Positions 8,435-17,493 of a stretch of 64,000 bases of DNA are shown here, in pieces; within the stretch, counting starts at the first letter, position 1, and each line of letters starts with the position of its first letter. Under the pieces are notes generated by a model, which had not been told where the DNA came from, did no database searches, and worked only from the letters and a program-made list of their open reading frames with translations. The translations under genes and the position numbers were made by a program. Source of the stretch: Burkholderia sp. Ac-20365 (GTDB taxonomy: Bacteria; Pseudomonadota; Gammaproteobacteria; Burkholderiales; Burkholderiaceae); NCBI RefSeq assembly GCF_017104715.1, contig NZ_JAAGPI010000013.1:156948-220947 (forward strand), read 5' to 3'.

Positions 8435-9928
8435 CTACACGCGTTCCCGAACGATCGCCATGTGTTGCTTCTCGCGGCGTCCCCGCTGCGTTGCGCGAAT
8501 CAGGCTCATCGCTTCCGCATGCGTCGCCACGCACGGACCCGAGCCGGGCAGCGGCTTGCATGATGTCTCGCGCAGTGCGAGCACCGACACGATGCCGATG
8601 ATCGATGCACCCATCAGGTAATACGCGGGCATCATCGCGTCGCCGGTGGTTTCTACCAGCCATGCGGCAACGAGCGGCGTCGTCCCACCAAACAGCGATA
8701 CCGACACATTGAAGCCAATCGCCAGCGCGCCATAACGGATCTTCGTCGGGAAGAGAGCAGGCAGCGACGAGGGCATCACACCCGTGAACGTCGACAGCAG
8801 CGCACCGAGAATCAGCAGCCCACCGAATACGGGCAGCACGGCGCCCGTACGGATCAGCAGCAGCGCAGGAATCGACAGCACGAACAGACCCACGCAGCCC
8901 AACAGCATCACAGGCTTGCGGCCGATCTTGTCCGACAGGTGACCCGCATAGATCGTCATCGGCATCATCAGCACCATCACGGCCAGCACGAGGAACAGAC
9001 CGTGCGATTCGTTGAAGTGCAGCGTCGCCGACAGATAGCTCGGCAGATACGACAGCGCCATATAGTCGGTCACGTTGAAGATCAGCACGAGGCCGACACA
9101 CTGCAGCAGCGGTTTCCACTGCTGCGCGAGCAGTTCCATGAAGCTCTGCTTCGGACGCGACTTCTCGTCGGCTTCACGTGCTTCCGCTTCCTTCTTGAAC
9201 GCGGGCGTTTCTTCGAGCTTCATCCGGATGTAAAGACCCACCAGACCCAACGGACCCGCGATGAAGAACGGCACGCGCCAGCCCCACGACAGCAGCGCTT
9301 CCTGCGACAGCGATGCCGTCAGCACCGCCACCGTTCCGGCACCGAGGATATAACCCACCAGCGTGCCGAATTCGAGGAAACTGCCCGCGAAACCGCGTCG
9401 ACGGTCGGTGGCAAACTCGGCGATGAAAGTCGCTGCGCCACCGTATTCGCCACCCGTCGAGAAACCTTGCACCAGACGCGCAACCAGCAGCAACGCCGGA
9501 GCGAGAATGCCGATCGAGCCATAGCTCGGAATCAGGCCGATAGCGAACGTGCCGATGGCCATCATGATCATCGTCATGGCGAGTACGCGTTGTCGGCCGA
9601 TGCGGTCGCCGAGCGGGCCGAACACCATGCCGCCGATCGGGCGCACGAGGAAGGCTGCTGCGAACGTGCCGAACGTCGCGATCAGCTGCGCGGACGGGCT
9701 GCTCGACGGGAAGAAGACTTTGCCGAGCGTCACAGCGATATAGCTGTACACGCCGAAGTCGAACCATTCCATTGCGTTGCCGAGCGCCATGGCGCCGACC
9801 GCACGTTTGAGAAGGCTTTGATCGACGATCGTGATGTCATCGAGCGTGAGTGTCGGGCTCGAAGAACGGCGGCGTGCAATGCGCGCTTGCGAATGGCTCA
9901 ATTGACTCACTCCTGATTGCATGGCCAA
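8435..9928 (-). CDS. proP: MFS metabolite:H+ symporter, ProP-like osmoprotectant transporter
   Basis: A 497-residue MFS protein of the metabolite:H+ symporter family. It matches E. coli ProP through the N-terminal half: DITIVDQSLLKRAVGA, GNAMEWFDFGVYSYIA, LGDRIGRQRVLA, GFSTGGEYGGAATFIAE, WGWRVPFFIAGPLGL. The later GVMPSSLPALFPTKIRYG also matches. ProP imports proline, glycine betaine and ectoine under osmotic stress. The long C-terminal coiled coil of E. coli ProP, linked to osmosensing, is not evident: the tail after the last helix is short and basic. That fits the shorter ProP subgroup, and other MHS substrates are possible. Confidence 0.8.
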   Translation of the reverse strand: MAMQSGVSQLSHSQARIARRRSSSPTLTLDDITIVDQSLLKRAVGAMALGNAMEWFDFGVYSYIAVTLGKVFFPSSSPSAQLIATFGTFAAAFLVRPIGGMVFGPLGDRIGRQRVLAMTMIMMAIGTFAIGLIPSYGSIGILAPALLLVARLVQGFSTGGEYGGAATFIAEFATDRRRGFAGSFLEFGTLVGYILGAGTVAVLTASLSQEALLSWGWRVPFFIAGPLGLVGLYIRMKLEETPAFKKEAEAREADEKSRPKQSFMELLAQQWKPLLQCVGLVLIFNVTDYMALSYLPSYLSATLHFNESHGLFLVLAVMVLMMPMTIYAGHLSDKIGRKPVMLLGCVGLFVLSIPALLLIRTGAVLPVFGGLLILGALLSTFTGVMPSSLPALFPTKIRYGALAIGFNVSVSLFGGTTPLVAAWLVETTGDAMMPAYYLMGASIIGIVSVLALRETSCKPLPGSGPCVATHAEAMSLIRATQRGRREKQHMAIVRERV

Positions 9929-10147
9929 CCCGTCAGATGCAGCGTCCGATCAAAGCAATGCCGATCGCGTAATGGGCGCCAGAGGACTGTGGAATGCCTT
10001 CGCGTCGAACACGCGAAGCAAAATCGATCAGGTAGAGTGTGCTGACATGCACCCGGATGGGCCGTCGCTCATGCGTCCAGAAACCGGTGGAAAACGACAG
10101 ACGCAGCGTGCGTCGCGCTTCCTGGCGACGATTCGAGGTTGAACATT

Positions 10148-10594
10148 TCAACCAGGAATGAACTTCAGGAATATAAGTTCTGGATCGTCCGCGTCAAGAT
10201 TATCGATCCATCCGCTGGGTTTGTAGCCTGCGCGCGCCAGAAGAGCGCGCATCGGTGCGTTCGACGCGTTGGTAGATGTAAAGAGCTTGCTTCCGCGACA
10301 TTGAGTTTCAAGCGCGAGAAGAATAGTCGTTGCAATGCCAAGTCGTCGCTGATTTTCGTGGACAATAAGTAACTGAACAAAGTGCTGATGAAAGAACGAG
10401 CGGTTTAGTATCCCAAAGCCAAGCACGGTCATTGGGTCGTCGGCACGTGTGGCCACCCAGCACTGTCCGTCCGCGATCGATTGTTCGATTAACTCTTTTC
10501 TCCGCGGCTCGCACGCCGCAAGTTGATCCACAGCAGCCAACTGTCCAGCGTCGGAGTCGACAGCGAGTCTTATGTTCAGGTGGCGGTTCATCAT
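10148..10594 (-). CDS. GNAT-family N-acetyltransferase
   Basis: Acetyl-CoA-dependent acetyltransferase of about 148 residues. Motif A is VQLLIVHENQRRLGIATTIL, with the acetyl-CoA pyrophosphate loop QRRLGIA, followed by the C-terminal LFTSTNASNAPMRALLARAGYKPSG typical of motif B. The substrate is unknown. The start is uncertain: I use the ATG at 10594 (first of a Met-Met pair), which begins the fold. An upstream ATG at 10657 would add a basic 21-residue extension, with only a weak AGAAG ahead of it. It stands alone between proP and a divergent small membrane gene. Confidence 0.78.
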   Translation of the reverse strand: MMNRHLNIRLAVDSDAGQLAAVDQLAACEPRRKELIEQSIADGQCWVATRADDPMTVLGFGILNRSFFHQHFVQLLIVHENQRRLGIATTILLALETQCRGSKLFTSTNASNAPMRALLARAGYKPSGWIDNLDADDPELIFLKFIPG

Positions 10595-10761
10595 GTGGGA
10601 ACGTCTGGATCGGGTTCGTAGCGTAGCATTGAACCGGGCATCTCTCTTGCTCCCCATTCGCTTCTAGCGATTCACCACCGAGTCGCATCGCCTTTCCTGA
10701 AAGTACTTCTCTCAATCGGCATCTCCGTTGTGCGCCTTTTAGTCGTGTAAAGGAGGGAACG

Positions 10762-11409
10762 GTGAACGGTCGTTTCGACAAAAGAGCGCTTGCGGGCTGC
10801 ATTGTCATGGTCGGGCTGGCGCTTGCGGCCGTCGTGCTGCACATCGAGTCGATCGACATCTGGCCGTTCCATCACGACGACATGTCGATGACGGACTACA
10901 CGCAAAATGCGCCACCCGCTAGCGATGTGCCGCCAGTTGCAGCGCTCGACGATACCTCCGATGCGGATATCGCCTACGTCCTGCAGGCAATCAGCGACAA
11001 CTTGCAACGCAACGATCTGACCGCCGCGAAAGTGCTGCTCGACGAAGTACTCGCCGTGCATAAAGATCTGCCGCAGGCATTGGCGCTGCAGCAGGAACTA
11101 CGCGCACGCGAACTGAAAGCAGACCGAGCAGACCGCGCGATGGCAACGGCAACCGTCGAGACGACCGGCAGCGCAAGAATTTCCAATGCAAGCGGATCGC
11201 ACAACCACGAACGAACGGTCGCACACAGGCCACTCACATCGACAGGAAGGCATCACGTCGACTCGCGTGAGCCTGGAAACATCGCACAGCGTAACCACCC
11301 GGTCACTGTTTCGAACGGACGTCCGAAGACGCGTGCTGAAGTTGTTGCTGAACTCAAGCGTGCACGCGCGAATGGAACGATGCCGAACTTCGGTGGCCGC
11401 CATCCTTAA
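10762..11409 (+). CDS. Membrane-anchored protein with DUF4148-like C-terminus
   Basis: A 215-residue protein of unknown function. It starts at GTG with a perfect AAGGAGG Shine-Dalgarno six bases upstream. Residues 9-28 (LAGCIVMVGLALAAVVLHIE) form one transmembrane segment, so most of the protein should face the periplasm. Residues about 65-110 form an alpha-helical, TPR-like stretch (AYVLQAISDNLQRNDLTAAKVLLDEVL). The C-terminus PKTRAEVVAELKRARANG resembles the repeated motif of DUF4148 proteins common in Burkholderia; that match is from memory. Its TAA shares the sequence TTAA (11406-11409) with the stop of the convergent gene. Confidence 0.75.
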   Translation: MNGRFDKRALAGCIVMVGLALAAVVLHIESIDIWPFHHDDMSMTDYTQNAPPASDVPPVAALDDTSDADIAYVLQAISDNLQRNDLTAAKVLLDEVLAVHKDLPQALALQQELRARELKADRADRAMATATVETTGSARISNASGSHNHERTVAHRPLTSTGRHHVDSREPGNIAQRNHPVTVSNGRPKTRAEVVAELKRARANGTMPNFGGRHP

Positions 11410-11840
11410 GCATCTTGTCGGCCGCGCCCTTCCAGAATCACCTTGAGCCGAGTGAGACCAGCGAGGTACAGACTCCTGTAGTTCGCGACAAGCGATTCCG
11501 CTTCGTGCGGATCGTTCGGCTCGAACCGGCTCGCCCACGTCACCGTCGTGCTGCGCGCGTCGATGCCGCGCACCGACATCGATGCGGTGTAGTCCGTCAC
11601 CGCGTCCGGTCCTTCGATGATCGTATAAAGGTACTGCAGGTTGCTATCGCTATGATCGAGCAGCCTTTCGACGATGATCGAGCCGTTGGCCGCCGCCAGA
11701 TGGCGAACCCGGCCGTCGTCCGACAGCCGCGACGAGCGGATGAGTTCGAGCCACACCGGCAACCCGTCGAAGTCGCCGACCAGCGACCACACTTCTTCCG
11801 CAGATGCTGCAATGTCGATGGATACGCTAACGCTCGCCAT
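11406..11840 (-). CDS. SRPBCC-fold protein (polyketide cyclase/START-like)
   Basis: A 144-residue protein with the SRPBCC ligand-binding pattern: ASVSVSIDIAASAEEVWSLVGDFDGLPVWLELI at the N-terminus and a final amphipathic helix LVANYRSLYLAGLTRLKVIL. Such proteins bind hydrophobic ligands; none can be named here. I chose the ATG at 11840 because AAGGGA lies seven bases before it. The ATG at 11858 would add MLKGKD and has no ribosome-binding site. It lies first downstream of the reductase block on the same strand. Confidence 0.75.
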   Translation of the reverse strand: MASVSVSIDIAASAEEVWSLVGDFDGLPVWLELIRSSRLSDDGRVRHLAAANGSIIVERLLDHSDSNLQYLYTIIEGPDAVTDYTASMSVRGIDARSTTVTWASRFEPNDPHEAESLVANYRSLYLAGLTRLKVILEGRGRQDA

Positions 11841-11911
11841 GTCCTTTCCCTTAAGCATTAAACGCGCGGCGTCCGCGCGTGCTCGTTGTCGATTCGCACG
11901 ACGGTTTCCCG

Positions 11912-13030
11912 TCAGCCGTTCGTGCCTGTGAGGGCCGGGTAATCGGTCAGCCCTTGAGCACCGCCGCCAAATAGCGTCTCGCGATGATGCGTCGCGAGTT
12001 CAACATTGGAGCGCAGGCGTTGCGGAAGGTCGGGGTTCGCCACGAATGGTCGGCCGAACGCGACGAGATCGGCCCAGCCTGCCGCGATTGCCTCGCGCGC
12101 GCGCTCCGCCGTGTATTTGCCCGCGTAAATCAGCACGCCCGGAAACGCTTGCCGGATGCGTTGCTTGAATTCGACGGGCATATGCGGCGCGTCGTCCCAA
12201 TCGGCTTCCGCGATATGGATGTACGCGACGCCGATCTCGCCTAGCATCGTCGCGGCGCCGATATAGGTCGTTTCGGGGTCGGCATCGACGCAGCCGTTCA
12301 GCGTCGTCAGCGGCGCGAGCCGGATACCGACGCGTTGCGCGTCGCCCGTGCCTTCGATCAGCGCATGCGTGACCTCGTTCAGAAAGCGCAGACGATTTTC
12401 CAGCGAGCCGCCGTATTCGTCGGTGCGGTTGTTCGCTCCGGAGTCGATGAACTGATTGACGAGATAACCATTGGCCGCGTGCAGTTCGACACCATCGAAG
12501 CCCGCGAGCATCGCATTGCGTGCCGCATCGCGATACTGTGCAACGACCTCGGCGATCTCCGCCTTGCTCAGCGCGCGGGGCGCCGAGGCCTCCACGAAAC
12601 CCGGCACATTGCTGCCGTCAGCACCGGCGATAAACACATTGACGCCTTGCGCCTGAATCGCCGATGACGACACCGGCTGTTCGCCGCCAAGCAGGCTCGT
12701 GTGACTCAATCTGCCGACATGCCAGAGCTGCGCGAAGATGCGGCCGCCTGCCTGGTGGACAGCCGTCGTGACCTTGCGCCAGCCGTCGATCTGCGCCTGC
12801 GTGTGAATGCCAGGCGTCCATGCGTAGCCCTTCGCGAGGGGCGAAATATACGTGCCTTCGCTGACGATCAGACCGGCACTCGCGCGCTGCGCGTAATAGG
12901 CGGCCATCAGATCGTTGGCTTCATCGCCGGGCTGGCTCGCGCGCGAGCGCGTCATCGGCGGCATCACGATGCGGTTGGGCAGCGTGAGCGAGCCAAGCGT
13001 GAGTGATTCGAAAAGCGGGTCGTTCTTCAT
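11912..13030 (-). CDS. Old yellow enzyme family ene-reductase (NemA-like)
   Basis: FMN-dependent NADPH ene-reductase of 372 residues. N-terminal LPNRIVMPPMTRSRA holds the Thr that tunes the flavin. FDGVELHAANGYLVNQF carries the substrate-binding His/Asn pair, and GGSLENRLRFL and a C-terminal FGRPFVANPDLPQRL are family hallmarks. It should reduce activated alkenes, nitro-esters or N-ethylmaleimide-type compounds. The ATG at 13030 has AAGGA at a good distance, within a 10-bp unit that is tandemly duplicated (13034-13053), so there are two Shine-Dalgarno copies. It belongs to a run of minus-strand reductases. Confidence 0.88.
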   Translation of the reverse strand: MKNDPLFESLTLGSLTLPNRIVMPPMTRSRASQPGDEANDLMAAYYAQRASAGLIVSEGTYISPLAKGYAWTPGIHTQAQIDGWRKVTTAVHQAGGRIFAQLWHVGRLSHTSLLGGEQPVSSSAIQAQGVNVFIAGADGSNVPGFVEASAPRALSKAEIAEVVAQYRDAARNAMLAGFDGVELHAANGYLVNQFIDSGANNRTDEYGGSLENRLRFLNEVTHALIEGTGDAQRVGIRLAPLTTLNGCVDADPETTYIGAATMLGEIGVAYIHIAEADWDDAPHMPVEFKQRIRQAFPGVLIYAGKYTAERAREAIAAGWADLVAFGRPFVANPDLPQRLRSNVELATHHRETLFGGGAQGLTDYPALTGTNG

Positions 13031-13060
13031 GATGCGATTCCTTGCGATTCCTTGCGATGT

Positions 13061-13080
13061 GCGCGGCAATCAGGCCGCGC
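13061..13080 (-). terminator. GC-rich hairpin between dkgB and the ene-reductase gene
   Basis: GCGCGGC and GCCGCGC form a perfect 7-bp stem around the loop AATCAG, just after the dkgB-like stop. No T-run follows on the minus strand, so it may only weaken readthrough or stabilise the mRNA end. Confidence 0.35.
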
Positions 13081-13108
13081 GCATCAAGCGTAAGAGCGTG
13101 GTGTGTGC

Positions 13109-13915
13109 TTAGTCCCAGACGGGTGCAAGGCCTTCGGGACTGACTTCGCGGCCGTTGCGTTCGAGCGTGGCGATCTGCGCCATGTCGTCGGCGGTCAGCT
13201 TGAGCTGTTGCGCGAGCAGGTTGCTCGCGAGGTTTTCGCGTTTCGTCGACGACGGAATCACCGAATAACCGAGTTGCAGTGCCCATGCGAGCGCGACTTG
13301 CGCCGGCGTCGCGTCGTGGCGTCTGGCGATCTCGCCGATAACGGGATCGTTCAACACCTTGCCGTAAGCGAGCGTCATGTACGACGTGACATGAATGCCT
13401 TGTTCTGCGAGGAACTCGACCAGCTTGCGGTTCTGCAGATACGGGCTCAGTTCGATCTGATTGGTCGCGATGTTGTCCTTGCCGACCGCAGCAATCGCCT
13501 GCTTCGTCAGTTCGATGTTGAAGTTCGAAACGCCGATCTGGCGCGTGAGGCCTTGCGCTTTTGCATCGGCAAGCGCGCTCATGAATTCTTCGAGCGGCAC
13601 GCCATTGTTGGGTGCGGGCCAGTGGATCAGCGTCAGGTCGACGCGGTCGGTGCGCAGCTTCGTCAGGCTGTCTTTCAGGCTCGCAACGAGCTTGCTGCGC
13701 GAATAGTTGTCGACCCAGATTTTTGTCGTCAGGAACAGCTCGTCGCGCGCGACGCCCGATGCGGCGATCGCTGCGCCGACTTCGGCTTCATTGCCGTAAA
13801 TCTGCGCGGTGTCGATGGTGCGATAACCAAGTTCGAGACCATTACGTACCGAATCGATTACGACCTGACCTTGCAGGCGAAACGTGCCAAGACCGAATGC
13901 TGGAATGTGACTCAT
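13109..13915 (-). CDS. dkgB: Aldo/keto reductase, 2,5-diketo-D-gluconate reductase B type
   Basis: NADPH aldo/keto reductase of 268 residues, nearly collinear with E. coli DkgB (267). Matching segments include IPAFGLGTFRL, RTIDTAQIYGNE (catalytic Asp and Tyr), TTKIW (Lys), LIHWP (His), NQIELSPYLQNRK, SVIPSSTKRENL and the C-terminal VSPEGLAPVWD. Its role is reduction of diketogluconate, methylglyoxal or other small aldehydes. It lies between the ene-reductase and a flavin monooxygenase-like gene, suggesting a carbonyl/electrophile detoxification group. Confidence 0.92.
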   Translation of the reverse strand: MSHIPAFGLGTFRLQGQVVIDSVRNGLELGYRTIDTAQIYGNEAEVGAAIAASGVARDELFLTTKIWVDNYSRSKLVASLKDSLTKLRTDRVDLTLIHWPAPNNGVPLEEFMSALADAKAQGLTRQIGVSNFNIELTKQAIAAVGKDNIATNQIELSPYLQNRKLVEFLAEQGIHVTSYMTLAYGKVLNDPVIGEIARRHDATPAQVALAWALQLGYSVIPSSTKRENLASNLLAQQLKLTADDMAQIATLERNGREVSPEGLAPVWD

Positions 13916-14026
13916 GATGATGCTCCCCAGAATGGATGAATTCGTATAGCGATGAACAAGGCTTATTCTGCTCCGCCCGATTCGATCGAAAAACCGTTAG
14001 AAACAGGAAAGAATCTTGATTTTTAA

Positions 14027-15001
14027 TCAAATATTGCTTACCGCTTCCAAAGCGAATGAAGACGGCACGTTCTGTTCGGCTGCATGGAAACGCGGCAGCA
14101 CGTCTTGCGCAATCTCATGCAACGTTTCGTCGAGCGGCCGACGGTTGCGCCTGAAATGCAGCGCGATGTGATGCACGCCCGCTGCGTGCATCGCGGCAAG
14201 TTCGTCGATCAGTGCGAGACGTCCCGTACGCACGCCAAAGCGATGGCGCGTGAGCGGCTCGTGAGGATCGTCGGCGAGATCGAGATGGATAAAGCTGATG
14301 TACGGCTTGTTGCCCGCCACCGCGCGCCAGGCGGCGGAGCGGCGCAGATGGTCACCGGGCGTGCCGGGATAGGCGAGACAGCCGTCCATCTGCGCGCCAA
14401 GCCATTCGGGCTGCTGCTGCGCGAGACCCGCTACCAGCAGCGGCAAGCGGCGTTGCATATGCGGCAGCACTTCGATGCCGGGCGGCAAGTGCTCGCGTGC
14501 GCCCGTGCGCAGCATCGCGATCTGCTCGCGGAACTGCGCGCCGCGCGTTGCGAAGTCGCGGCCAAAGAGCGGATATTCAACCGGGCGGTCACCGCTTGCG
14601 ACACCTAGCAGCAGACGATCGCCGCTCAACTGCTGGATCGTTGCCGCCGATTTCAACGTGAGCAGCGGCTCGCGCAACGGCAACACGACGGCTGCGGTGC
14701 CGAGCAATACGTCGCGCGTGATGCCCGCGAGATAGCCAAGGTACGAGAACGCTTCGAAGACCTGCGCGGCATCGCCGAATGCGGGATCGTAGAGCGGCAC
14801 GTCGCGTACCCATAGCGCACGGAAACCCAGTGTGTCGACGAGCCGCGCAAGTTCTGCGTGACGGCTCATGTCGGGGACGCCGGGACGACGCGGCGCGTGT
14901 CCGTGGTCACGTTGCGCAGCGGGCGACCAGTCGTTGTCGAGCGGCAGTTCGACGCCGATGCTGAAGCCGCCTTGCGTGAGTTTGTCGAGTGAGTCGGTCA
15001 T
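14027..15001 (-). CDS. Luciferase-like (LLM class) flavin oxidoreductase
   Basis: A 324-residue protein with the bacterial luciferase-like TIM-barrel pattern: LARLVDTLGFRALWVRDVPLYDP, LSGDRLLLGVASGDRPVEYPLFGRD, and the C-terminal EIAQDVLPRF. It probably uses reduced FMN, and the substrate is unknown. The length and the GVASGDRP segment fit the BA3436-type subgroup, but I cannot confirm that. It follows the MFS gene on the same strand after 30 nt, so transporter and oxidoreductase are probably cotranscribed. Confidence 0.8.
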   Translation of the reverse strand: MTDSLDKLTQGGFSIGVELPLDNDWSPAAQRDHGHAPRRPGVPDMSRHAELARLVDTLGFRALWVRDVPLYDPAFGDAAQVFEAFSYLGYLAGITRDVLLGTAAVVLPLREPLLTLKSAATIQQLSGDRLLLGVASGDRPVEYPLFGRDFATRGAQFREQIAMLRTGAREHLPPGIEVLPHMQRRLPLLVAGLAQQQPEWLGAQMDGCLAYPGTPGDHLRRSAAWRAVAGNKPYISFIHLDLADDPHEPLTRHRFGVRTGRLALIDELAAMHAAGVHHIALHFRRNRRPLDETLHEIAQDVLPRFHAAEQNVPSSFALEAVSNI

Positions 15002-15031
15002 GAGTGGTTCCGTTCAGGTTCGATGCGCACT

Positions 15032-16234
15032 TCAATGGGTCACGGCAACGGCTTCCGCCGGGCGCTCGGGCAGTCCCGCGCGGCGGTCGAGGCGGCCGCT
15101 CAATGCCGTCAGCGCGAAGGCGAGCAGGGTCACGGCAGCCGCGATCCAGGGCGTGTGGCCCAGCCCCAGATGCGCGACGATCACGCCGCCCAGCGACGAA
15201 CCGCCCGCCACGCCGAGATTGAATGCGGCGATGTTGAAACCCGATGCGACATCCGTGGCTTGCGGCGCGAACTGCTGCGCCTGCTTGACGACGTAGACCT
15301 GCAACCCCGGCACGTTGCCGAACGCGACGGCGCCCCACGCGAGCATCGTCAGAACGGCGAGCCACGCGTTGTGCGACGTGAACGTGAACACCAGCAGCAC
15401 GGCGGCGAGCAGCAGGAAAATGCGCTTCAATGCCTTGACGGGGCCTTGCGCATCGGCGAGCTTGCCGCCCCAGACGTTGCCGAATGCGACCGACACGCCA
15501 TACGCGACGAGCACCATGCTGACCTGCGACGGCGTGAATCCGCTGATCTGTTCGAGAATCGGCGCCATGAACGTGAAGGCGATCAGCGAGCCGCCATAAC
15601 CGACAGCCGTCATTGCGTACACCAGCAACAGGCGCGGATGCGCGATCACGCGAGCCTGTTCGAGCAGCGCGGCAGGGCGTTTATGCGGCAGATTGTTCGG
15701 CATGAAGAACAGCGCGCCGAGCATCGCGATGAGACCGAACAGCGCGACCACGAGGAACGTCGCGCGCCAGCCGAAATGCTGGCCGATGAACGTGCCGAGC
15801 GGAATGCCCGCGACGAACGCCACGGTCATGCCGCTGAACATCGTCGCGATGGCGCTCGCGGATTTCTCTTTCGGCACCAGCGTCGTCGCGATGATCGAAC
15901 CGACGGAGAAGAACACGCCATGCGCAAGGCCGGTCAGAATCCGCGCGATGACGAGCGACTCATACGAAGGCGCGCGCCACGCGACCAGATTGCCGATCGT
16001 AAAGAGCGCCATCAGCGCGACCAGCAAGGTCTTGCGCGGCACGCGTCCCGTCAGCGCAGTCAGCAGCGGTGCGCCGATCGCGACGCTCAGCGCATACAGG
16101 CTGACGAGCAGGCCCGCTGAAGGAAGATTGACGCCGAGGTCGGCGGCGATGGTGGGAATGAGTCCGACGATAACGAACTCGGTCGTCCCGATCGCAAAAG
16201 CGCTGAGTGTCAGCGCAAAAAGAGCAAGTGGCAT
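15032..16234 (-). CDS. MFS efflux transporter (DHA1, AraJ/YdhP-like)
   Basis: A 400-residue MFS protein of the drug:H+ antiporter 1 type. Helix 1 reads FALTLSAFAIGTTEFVIVGL, the TTEFVIVGLLP signature of the AraJ/YdhP/PbuE group. Helix 4-5 includes LTGLAHGVFFSVGSIIA. These pumps export sugars, purines or small drugs; the substrate here is unknown. It is divergent from the LysR gene at 16338 with 103 nt between, so that regulator probably controls it and the flavin oxidoreductase gene behind it. Confidence 0.85.
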   Translation of the reverse strand: MPLALFALTLSAFAIGTTEFVIVGLIPTIAADLGVNLPSAGLLVSLYALSVAIGAPLLTALTGRVPRKTLLVALMALFTIGNLVAWRAPSYESLVIARILTGLAHGVFFSVGSIIATTLVPKEKSASAIATMFSGMTVAFVAGIPLGTFIGQHFGWRATFLVVALFGLIAMLGALFFMPNNLPHKRPAALLEQARVIAHPRLLLVYAMTAVGYGGSLIAFTFMAPILEQISGFTPSQVSMVLVAYGVSVAFGNVWGGKLADAQGPVKALKRIFLLLAAVLLVFTFTSHNAWLAVLTMLAWGAVAFGNVPGLQVYVVKQAQQFAPQATDVASGFNIAAFNLGVAGGSSLGGVIVAHLGLGHTPWIAAAVTLLAFALTALSGRLDRRAGLPERPAEAVAVTH

Positions 16235-16320
16235 GGTCGTCTACCGGAGAGCTTCAAAAGGATGGACGCAGTGTGCCGTCTTTACTTTTGCAGAAAAACT
16301 GGTCTATAAAGGAAACACTT

Positions 16321-16335
16321 TTGATTTCAGATCAA
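16321..16335. promoter_or_regulatory. Possible LysR-type inverted repeat in MFS/LysR gap
   Basis: TTGAT-TTCAG-ATCAA is a perfect 5-bp-arm inverted repeat ending two bases before the LysR ATG. LysR regulators bind A/T-rich partial palindromes in such divergent gaps, often repressing themselves. The short arms make this weak evidence. Confidence 0.3.
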
Positions 16336-16337
16336 GT

Positions 16338-17240
16338 ATGAAAGTCACACTCGATGAACTGCAGACCTTCGCAACCGTCGTCGATACGGGTTCGATCACG
16401 GCCGCCGCCGAGCAACTGGAGCAAACGGTTTCCGGTGCGAGCCGCACGCTGGGACGGCTCGAAGAAAAGCTGCAAACCACGCTGCTGCGCCGGACCACGC
16501 GGCGGCTCGAACTGACGGAAGAAGGCAAGGCCTTCCTGCAGAACGCGCGCGAAATCATCGGTGCCGTGGAGAATGCAGAAGAACAGCTTGCCGCGCGGCG
16601 CGAGAGGCCATCGGGACGCTTGCGCATCGATGCGGCTACGCCGTTCATGCTGCATGTGATCGTGCCGCTCGTTGCGGGTTATCGCGAGCGCTATCCGCAA
16701 GTCGAACTGGAACTGAACAGCAACGAAGGCATCATCGATCTGCTGGAGCGACGCACCGACGTTGCGATCCGCATCGGCAGGCTGAAGGACTCGACGCTGC
16801 ACAGTCGTCCCGTTGGCAGCAGCCGCATTCGCGTGCTCGCGACGCCGGAGTATCTGAAGGCACACGGTCATCCGAAACGCGTCGATGAACTTTCGAAACA
16901 TTCGCTGCTCGGCTTCACGCAACCCGAATCGCTGAATGTGTGGCCACTCGTCGGACCTGACAACGAGCCGTACCGGATCGAACCCAGCATTGCGTCGTCG
17001 AGCGGCGAGACGCTGCGCCAACTGGCGCTGGAAAGCGCGGGCATTGTCTGCCTGTCCGACTTCATGACAGGCCGCGACCGTCGCGAAGGCCGTCTGATTC
17101 AGCTCTTTGCGCGACAGACACAGGACGTGCGTCAGCCGATCAATGCCGTCTACTATCGCAACACGGCGATATCGGCGCGCATCGCTTCTTTCGTCGATTA
17201 TCTGGCTGAAGCAGTGAAGACGACGGAGTTCGCGCGCTAG
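16338..17240 (+). CDS. LysR-family transcriptional regulator
   Basis: A 300-residue LysR protein. The N-terminal helix-turn-helix is LQTFATVVDTGSITAAAEQLEQTVSGASRTL, followed by LEEKLQTTLLRRTTRRLELTEEGKAF. The effector domain begins near residue 95 with SGRLRIDAATPFMLHVIVPL and is of the CrgA/YafC-like subgroup with VAIRIGRLKDSTLHSRPVG. It is divergent from the MFS/luciferase-like operon and probably controls it. The start at 16338 is where the LysR domain begins; longer upstream readings have no domain support. Confidence 0.88.
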   Translation: MKVTLDELQTFATVVDTGSITAAAEQLEQTVSGASRTLGRLEEKLQTTLLRRTTRRLELTEEGKAFLQNAREIIGAVENAEEQLAARRERPSGRLRIDAATPFMLHVIVPLVAGYRERYPQVELELNSNEGIIDLLERRTDVAIRIGRLKDSTLHSRPVGSSRIRVLATPEYLKAHGHPKRVDELSKHSLLGFTQPESLNVWPLVGPDNEPYRIEPSIASSSGETLRQLALESAGIVCLSDFMTGRDRREGRLIQLFARQTQDVRQPINAVYYRNTAISARIASFVDYLAEAVKTTEFAR

Positions 17241-17291
17241 TCTTCGCGGCGTCGTTTTACCCGCTACATCCCGCTCAAATCCTTCTGCGTC

Positions 17292-17326
17292 TCACCGTGA
17301 TTGTTGTCGTGCAGGCAACACGGTGA
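17292..17326 (+). terminator. Hairpin after the LysR gene
   Basis: TCACCGTG and CACGGTGA form a perfect 8-bp stem about 50 nt after the LysR stop, with a 19-nt loop that can pair further internally (TGTTG/CAACA). There is no clear T-run, so function as a terminator is only a possibility. Confidence 0.3.
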
Positions 17327-17493
17327 ACTCGCGCGCGGTGCTTCTGGCACTGGATATCCCTACCTACAATCGGTTTCGACGATGGTCGCACAGGCCATGT
17401 TTCCAACGTCGGGCTGGCGCAGTCGCGCACGCTTTCGCCCGACGTCCCCGCGCCTGTCGTCGACTTCGCAACTCTCTAACGGAAGGCAACATC

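Noticed and set aside
8302..8601. Open reading in the gap between the quinone oxidoreductase and proP-like genes
   Set aside because: Runs antisense into the 3' end of the transporter gene, no motif or start signal.
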